A DNA stretch of 8,614 nucleotides from Pseudomonadota bacterium (GTDB taxonomy: Bacteria; Desulfobacterota; Desulfovibrionia; Desulfovibrionales; Desulfomicrobiaceae): assembly GCA_023393525.1 (NCBI GenBank), contig JAEWKZ010000042.1:1-8614 (forward strand), read 5' to 3'. This document shows positions 5,436 through 8,614 of the stretch, one piece after another; within the stretch, counting starts at the first letter, position 1, and the number at the start of each line of letters is the position of its first letter. The notes beneath the pieces are model-generated. The model was not told the origin of the DNA and made no database searches. It saw only the letters and a list, made by a program, of their open reading frames with translations. The position numbers and the translations under genes are program-made.

Positions 5436-7136
5436 ATGAAGTTTCTCGTCTCTCAGATAGCGGCACTGGTTCAACGCGGACAACAGAAAGCCAATACGCG
5501 GCTGATGGTCCGCTTTCTGTGCATCCTGTTCGGCTTCTTCGCCACCTTCACGGTTCTTTTCCACTTCCTGATGGCCTACGAGGGGCAGAAGCATTCCTGG
5601 ATCACCGGGCTGTACTGGACACTGACGGTCATGAGCACCCTGGGTTTCGGGGACATCACCTTCACCTCCGACCTGGGACGGCTCTTTTCCATCTGCGTGA
5701 TGCTCAGCGGCGTGGTGTTCATGCTCATCGTCCTGCCCTTCACCTTCATTCAGTTCTTCTACGCGCCCTGGCTGGAGGAACAGAACAAGGCCAGGGCGCC
5801 GCGCACGGTGCCCGACACCCTCGCAAACCACGTCATCCTGACCTTCTGCGACGCCATCACTCTCAACCTCGTCGACAAATTCAACCAGTACGGAATCAAG
5901 TACGTCATTCTCGTCCCTGATCTGCAGCAGGCCCTGAACCTCCACGAGACGGGCCTCAACGTCGTCCTCGGAGAGCTTGACGACCCCGAGACCTACCAGC
6001 GTCTGCGGGTGCGCGAGGCGGCCATGGTCGTGGTCATGAACGAGGACGTGGCCAGCACCAACATCATCTTCACCATCCGCGAGGTCACGGACAAGACGCC
6101 CATCATCACCAACGCCGATCAGGAGGACTCCGTGGACATCCTCGACCTGGCCGGCAGCACGCACACCTACCAGTTCACCACCATGCTGGGCCAGGTCCTG
6201 GCGCGGCGGGTCATGGGAGTGAGCATGAAGGCCAACGTCATCGGCAATTTCGACGAGCTGCTCATCGCCGAGACTCCGGCCATGCGCTCACCGCTTCAGG
6301 GCCGGACCCTGGCCGAAAGCAGGGTGCGCGAACTGACCGGGGTCAATGTCGTGGGCATCTGGGAACAGGGACGCTTCCACCTGCCCGATCCCACGTCCAA
6401 GATCGGCGCGTCCACGGTGCTGGTGCTGGCCGGTTCCGAAGAACAGCTCGATGTCTACGATTCGCTCATGGGACCGAGCGGGAAGGACAGGGAACGCAGC
6501 GGACCGGTGGTGGTCCTGGGCGGAGGCCGGGTCGGCATGGCGGTGGCCCGGACCCTGGCCGAACGGGGCATCGACTATCGGGTGGTGGAGAAGAAGACGC
6601 TCAAGAACACGGACGACGCGCGCATAATCCAAGGCAGCGCGGCCGATCTGGACGTCCTCGTTCTGGCCGGGATCAACGAAACCCCGTCCATCATCATCAC
6701 CACCCATGACGACGACCTGAACATCTTCCTGACCATCTACTGCCGCCGTCTGCGTCCGGACGTCCAGATCATCAGCCGGGCCAGCCTGGACCGCAACATC
6801 AACACCCTGCACCGCGCCGGGGCCAATCTGGTCATGTCGTTCTCGTCCCTGTTCACGACCACGGTCCTGAACCTGCTCAACCCCGACAAGCTGCTCATGC
6901 TCTCCGAAGGGCTGAACATCTTCCGCTCCAAGCCAAGCCCTGCCATCGTGGGCAAGGCCCTGCGCGAACAGAAAATCCGCCACACCACGGGGTGCAGCAT
7001 CATCGCCATCAAGCGCGGCGAGGACATGCTGCTCAATCCCCATCCAGGGACCGTCGTCACGCAAGACGACGAACTCATCCTGATCGGAACGGCGCAAGCG
7101 GAAAAAAGCTTCATGGAGCAGTACCAGACAGCCTGA
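5436..7136 (+). CDS. Two-TM potassium channel with tandem RCK (TrkA-N/TrkA-C) domains
   Basis: The 566-residue product is an inner-membrane K+ channel subunit. Outer helix is at about 26-48, pore loop at 58-74 with selectivity filter TLGFGD (68-73), inner helix at about 82-108. The cytoplasmic part holds two RCK units: RCK1 N-lobe about 131-245 and C-lobe 265-345, then RCK2 N-lobe about 357-475 and C-lobe 490-560. RCK2 has an intact nucleotide loop, LGGGRVG (361-367), and Glu385 after the next strand. In RCK1 the matching place reads LTFCDAIT (135-142) without the glycines. Two RCK domains on one chain recall GsuK of Geobacter, so a tetramer would form an eight-RCK gating ring opened by nucleotides or ions. 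The ATG at 5436 starts a typical short cytoplasmic N-terminus. The frame is open upstream to 5274, but that stretch is not channel-like. Ribosome site is weak. Confidence 0.9.
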   Translation: MKFLVSQIAALVQRGQQKANTRLMVRFLCILFGFFATFTVLFHFLMAYEGQKHSWITGLYWTLTVMSTLGFGDITFTSDLGRLFSICVMLSGVVFMLIVLPFTFIQFFYAPWLEEQNKARAPRTVPDTLANHVILTFCDAITLNLVDKFNQYGIKYVILVPDLQQALNLHETGLNVVLGELDDPETYQRLRVREAAMVVVMNEDVASTNIIFTIREVTDKTPIITNADQEDSVDILDLAGSTHTYQFTTMLGQVLARRVMGVSMKANVIGNFDELLIAETPAMRSPLQGRTLAESRVRELTGVNVVGIWEQGRFHLPDPTSKIGASTVLVLAGSEEQLDVYDSLMGPSGKDRERSGPVVVLGGGRVGMAVARTLAERGIDYRVVEKKTLKNTDDARIIQGSAADLDVLVLAGINETPSIIITTHDDDLNIFLTIYCRRLRPDVQIISRASLDRNINTLHRAGANLVMSFSSLFTTTVLNLLNPDKLLMLSEGLNIFRSKPSPAIVGKALREQKIRHTTGCSIIAIKRGEDMLLNPHPGTVVTQDDELILIGTAQAEKSFMEQYQTA

Positions 7137-7170
7137 CGAACTCCCAAACCCGTTGCCAAGCGCCGCGCAT

Positions 7171-7204
7171 GGCGCAGCCGTTCCGACGGAAGGCCGGTTG
7201 CGCC
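7171..7204. terminator. Long hairpin between convergent genes, possible bidirectional terminator
   Basis: GGCGCAGCCG (7171-7180) pairs with CGGTTGCGCC (7195-7204) over 10 positions with one G-T wobble. Inside, TTCC and GGAA close a GAC loop, with GGC bulged. It lies between the channel stop (7136) and the dehydrogenase stop (7218). Neither direction has a T-run, so it may work as a weak or Rho-assisted terminator or as an RNA 3'-end stabiliser. Confidence 0.45.
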
Positions 7205-7217
7205 CATGCCTGCGAAA

Positions 7218-8369
7218 TCACCCGCCCAGGGCGTTCATCAGGATGGCCACAAGCCGGTCATGCTCCAGCACCACCGGGTTGCCCTTCATGCTCGACGCCA
7301 GAGCCGCCTTGCGGGCCGCCTCGTCCACGCGCTTTTCGTCGAGCCCAAGCGCCCTCAATCCCCTGACCCCGAGATCCGCGCACAGCGAACGCACGAAACG
7401 CGCCGCGGCCGTCGCATCGCGCTCGCCAGCCAGCAGCATCCCGACCTCGGCGTAGCGGTCCAGAAGCGGATGAGCGGAGTCGGCGGCGCGCAAGACCTCG
7501 ATGTTGGCTTCCATGACATGGGGCAGCAGGGCCGCGCAGATTTCGCCGTGAGCGGCGCCGAGCATGCCGCCCAGGGGCGCGGCGAAACCGTGCACGGCCC
7601 CGAGCTTGGCGTTGGCCAGAGCCATGCCCGAAAACAGGGCGGCCAGAGCCATGTCCGAACGCGCCTCGAGATCGGCGCCGTGCGCCACGGCCCGAAGAAG
7701 GGAACGCGCCGCCCGGCTCATGCCGTCGCGGCACAGGGGGTCGGTCAGGGGGCTGGCCGCGTGGGACACGAAGCACTCCATGAGCTGGGTCAGGGCGTCC
7801 ATTCCGGAAGCCGCTGTCTGCCGGGGGGGCAAGGACACGGTCAGTTCGGGATCGACGATCGCCAGGGACGGGATCAAGCCAGGCGCGCGCAGGCTGGCCT
7901 TCACCCCGTGCGAGGGCGAGAGCAGCACGGCGTTGGCCGTGACCTCGGCCCCGGTTCCGGCGGTGGTCGGAACCGCGATCATGGGCAGGGGCTCGTGCTC
8001 CAGCGGCAGGCCCTGGCCGACCACCTCCAGGTACTCGAACACGTCGCCCGCGTTCGCGGCCAGGGCGGCCAGCGCCTTGCCCGCGTCGATGACGCTCCCG
8101 CCGCCGATGGCCACCACCATGTCGCAGCCTGCCCTCCGCGCGGCCCCGGCCTGCGCGGAGATGAACCCGGTTTCGGGCTCGCCGTCCAGGGCCACGCCGC
8201 TCACGTCTTCCATCACGTTGCGCAAATCTTCGAACAGCCATGCGCTGCGATCCGGCCTAGCGCCGGTCACCAGCAGACAGCGCCGTCCCATGCGGGCCGC
8301 GTGGGTGGCCACGTCGACCCTCGCGCCGATGCCGAAAATCACGCGGGCCGTGGAAAATGAATATGTCAT
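7218..8369 (-). CDS. Iron-containing alcohol dehydrogenase family protein (group III ADH)
   Basis: The 383-residue product is a full-length NAD(P)-dependent dehydrogenase of the Fe-ADH family, substrate unknown. The N-terminal Rossmann half carries GGGSVIDAGKA (89-99) and PTTAGTGAEVT (134-144). The helical C-terminal half carries the metal site. Compared with FucO (Asp, His, His, His), Asp191, His260 and His274 are present, but the second ligand is Gln195 (DALTQ instead of DALTH). The conserved His of AHPLG is Ala264 (AAPLG). I recall other family members with the same DALTQ pattern, so this is likely a subfamily trait and not decay; the gene is intact. The metal or its need may differ from iron. 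GGAGG a few bases before the ATG at 8369 supports the start. A group II intron ends 56 bases upstream in the same orientation, and a weak candidate promoter lies between. Confidence 0.9.
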   Translation of the reverse strand: MTYSFSTARVIFGIGARVDVATHAARMGRRCLLVTGARPDRSAWLFEDLRNVMEDVSGVALDGEPETGFISAQAGAARRAGCDMVVAIGGGSVIDAGKALAALAANAGDVFEYLEVVGQGLPLEHEPLPMIAVPTTAGTGAEVTANAVLLSPSHGVKASLRAPGLIPSLAIVDPELTVSLPPRQTAASGMDALTQLMECFVSHAASPLTDPLCRDGMSRAARSLLRAVAHGADLEARSDMALAALFSGMALANAKLGAVHGFAAPLGGMLGAAHGEICAALLPHVMEANIEVLRAADSAHPLLDRYAEVGMLLAGERDATAAARFVRSLCADLGVRGLRALGLDEKRVDEAARKAALASSMKGNPVVLEHDRLVAILMNALGG

Positions 8370-8387
8370 GCGACCTCCAGGCCCAGC

Positions 8388-8416
8388 ACTTTATGCCCGG
8401 AGGCGGCTGTCCACAA
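8388..8416 (-). promoter_or_regulatory. Weak candidate promoter of the alcohol dehydrogenase gene
   Basis: The minus strand has TTGTGG (8416-8411), 17 bases, then TAAAGT (8393-8388), about 18 bases before the dehydrogenase ATG. It matches 3 of 6 and 4 of 6 consensus bases. It would give a very short leader that still includes GGAGG. It lies wholly outside the intron. Readthrough from the intron is the alternative source of transcription. Confidence 0.3.
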
Positions 8417-8425
8417 GCGCGGGCC

Positions 8426-8498
8426 ATCGGGTAGGAGGCGGGGTCACCCCCGCCGTCCTCCCACACCACCGTGCGTACGGTTCCGTACACGGCGGTTC
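8426..8498 (-). ncRNA. Group II intron domains V and VI
   Basis: Domain V spans about 8498-8464. Its lower stem runs from A8496-U8465 to U8487-G8474 and includes a CGC triad (8494-8492) with a G-U wobble at 8493/8468. A two-base AC bulge (8476-8475) and a short upper stem capped by GAAC follow. Domain VI (about 8462-8429) has a 7-bp stem GGCGGGG/CCCCGCC closed by a GUGA (GNRA) loop, then AGGA/TCCT, then GGG/CCC. A8432 is left unpaired between the last two stems, 7th from the intron end, the expected place of the branch-point adenosine. Confidence 0.88.
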
Positions 8499-8614
8499 AC
8501 GTAGCACATTGAAGTTTACGGTAGTGATCCAGCAGCGACACGAGTCCTAACTTCTCGAAGTACTTCTTGGGAAAGGCCTCGTTCATGTGCGAGGCCCCCG
8601 AGTTCCACCATGGT
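8497..8614 (-). CDS. Group II intron reverse transcriptase/maturase, C-terminal fragment
   Basis: The frame starting at 8613 gives 38 residues and a TGA at 8499-8497. It begins PWWNSGASHMNEAFPKKYFE and continues KLGLVSLLDHYRKLQCAT. The NxGASHMN...FPK..F..LGLVSLLD pattern is the usual ending of intron-encoded RT/maturases. These proteins bind their intron RNA, help it splice and reverse-transcribe it during retrohoming. Only the end of the maturase domain is visible; RT motifs are outside. The stop codon overlaps the first bases of domain V, so coding region and ribozyme core are tightly packed. Confidence 0.88.
   Translation of the reverse strand, partial: PWWNSGASHMNEAFPKKYFEKLGLVSLLDHYRKLQCAT

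Larger units (their letters stand above)
8426..8614 (-). mobile_element. Group II intron, 3' end (runs off the right edge)
   Basis: The minus strand shows, in order, the C-terminus of an intron-encoded reverse transcriptase, a canonical domain V beginning at the ORF stop, a domain VI with a bulged A, and the 3' terminus ...CCCGAT, which ends in AY as expected. The intron's last base would be at 8426 and the 3' exon begins at 8425. The maturase ends right after its conserved tail with no room for an HNH endonuclease domain, as in endonuclease-less classes. Domains I-IV and the 5' exon lie beyond the window, so neither class nor splicing competence can be fully judged, but everything visible is intact. 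Confidence 0.9.

Noticed and set aside
7206..8360. 384-codon open frame on the plus strand opposite the dehydrogenase
   Set aside because: It is antisense to an intact Fe-ADH gene, of typical shadow composition (Gly/His/Arg-rich).
8426..8614. Insertion sequence or transposase remnant at the right edge
   Set aside because: The protein tail, domain V and domain VI fit a group II intron; no terminal inverted repeats or transposase motifs are seen.

Overview
The window is GC-rich bacterial DNA. Protein style and gene content (an AHAS I-type ilvBN pair, a COG2509-type flavoprotein, a two-RCK potassium channel, a group II intron) suggest a deltaproteobacterium, perhaps in or near the Desulfovibrionales. 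That placement is inference; the window holds no rRNA or other phylogenetic marker.

Layout, left to right. (1) 30-2268, minus strand: a complete acetohydroxyacid synthase operon, ilvB-ilvN, preceded by a full set of control elements that had to be read directly from the DNA. These are a sigma70-like promoter whose -35 box lies in an 18-bp perfect palindrome, a 23-codon leader peptide with eight valines (five coded GTA), a candidate antiterminator, and a very strong G/C hairpin with a U-rich tail between leader and ilvB. This is the layout of valine-responsive transcription attenuation. (2) 2423-3030, plus strand: a divergent single gene for an unrecognised 182-residue protein with SLOG/YpsA-like glycine motifs, closed by a long-stem terminator. 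(3) 3023-5253, minus strand: a HAD phosphatase gene followed closely by a COG2509-type FAD-dependent oxidoreductase gene. The oxidoreductase stop codon lies inside the terminator stem of the convergent gene. (4) 5436-7136, plus strand: a two-TM potassium channel with tandem RCK domains, the first with a degenerate nucleotide-binding loop. (5) 7218-8369, minus strand: an iron-containing alcohol dehydrogenase homologue in which one canonical metal-ligand His is Gln. (6) 8426-8614, minus strand: the 3' end of a group II intron, with the last 38 codons of its reverse transcriptase/maturase, domain V and domain VI. The intron ends 56 bases upstream of the dehydrogenase start.

How the parts work together. 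IlvB and IlvN form the first common enzyme of branched-chain amino acid synthesis. IlvB carries Gln, not Trp, at the position linked to 2-ketobutyrate preference, and the leader peptide counts valine rather than isoleucine; both point to an enzyme serving the valine/leucine branch. The other genes look like independent units (redox enzyme, phosphatase, ion channel, dehydrogenase). I see no evidence that they form a single pathway, a defence system or a large mobile island. The least explained items are the SLOG-like gene divergent from ilvB, the palindrome between them, and the details of the attenuator.
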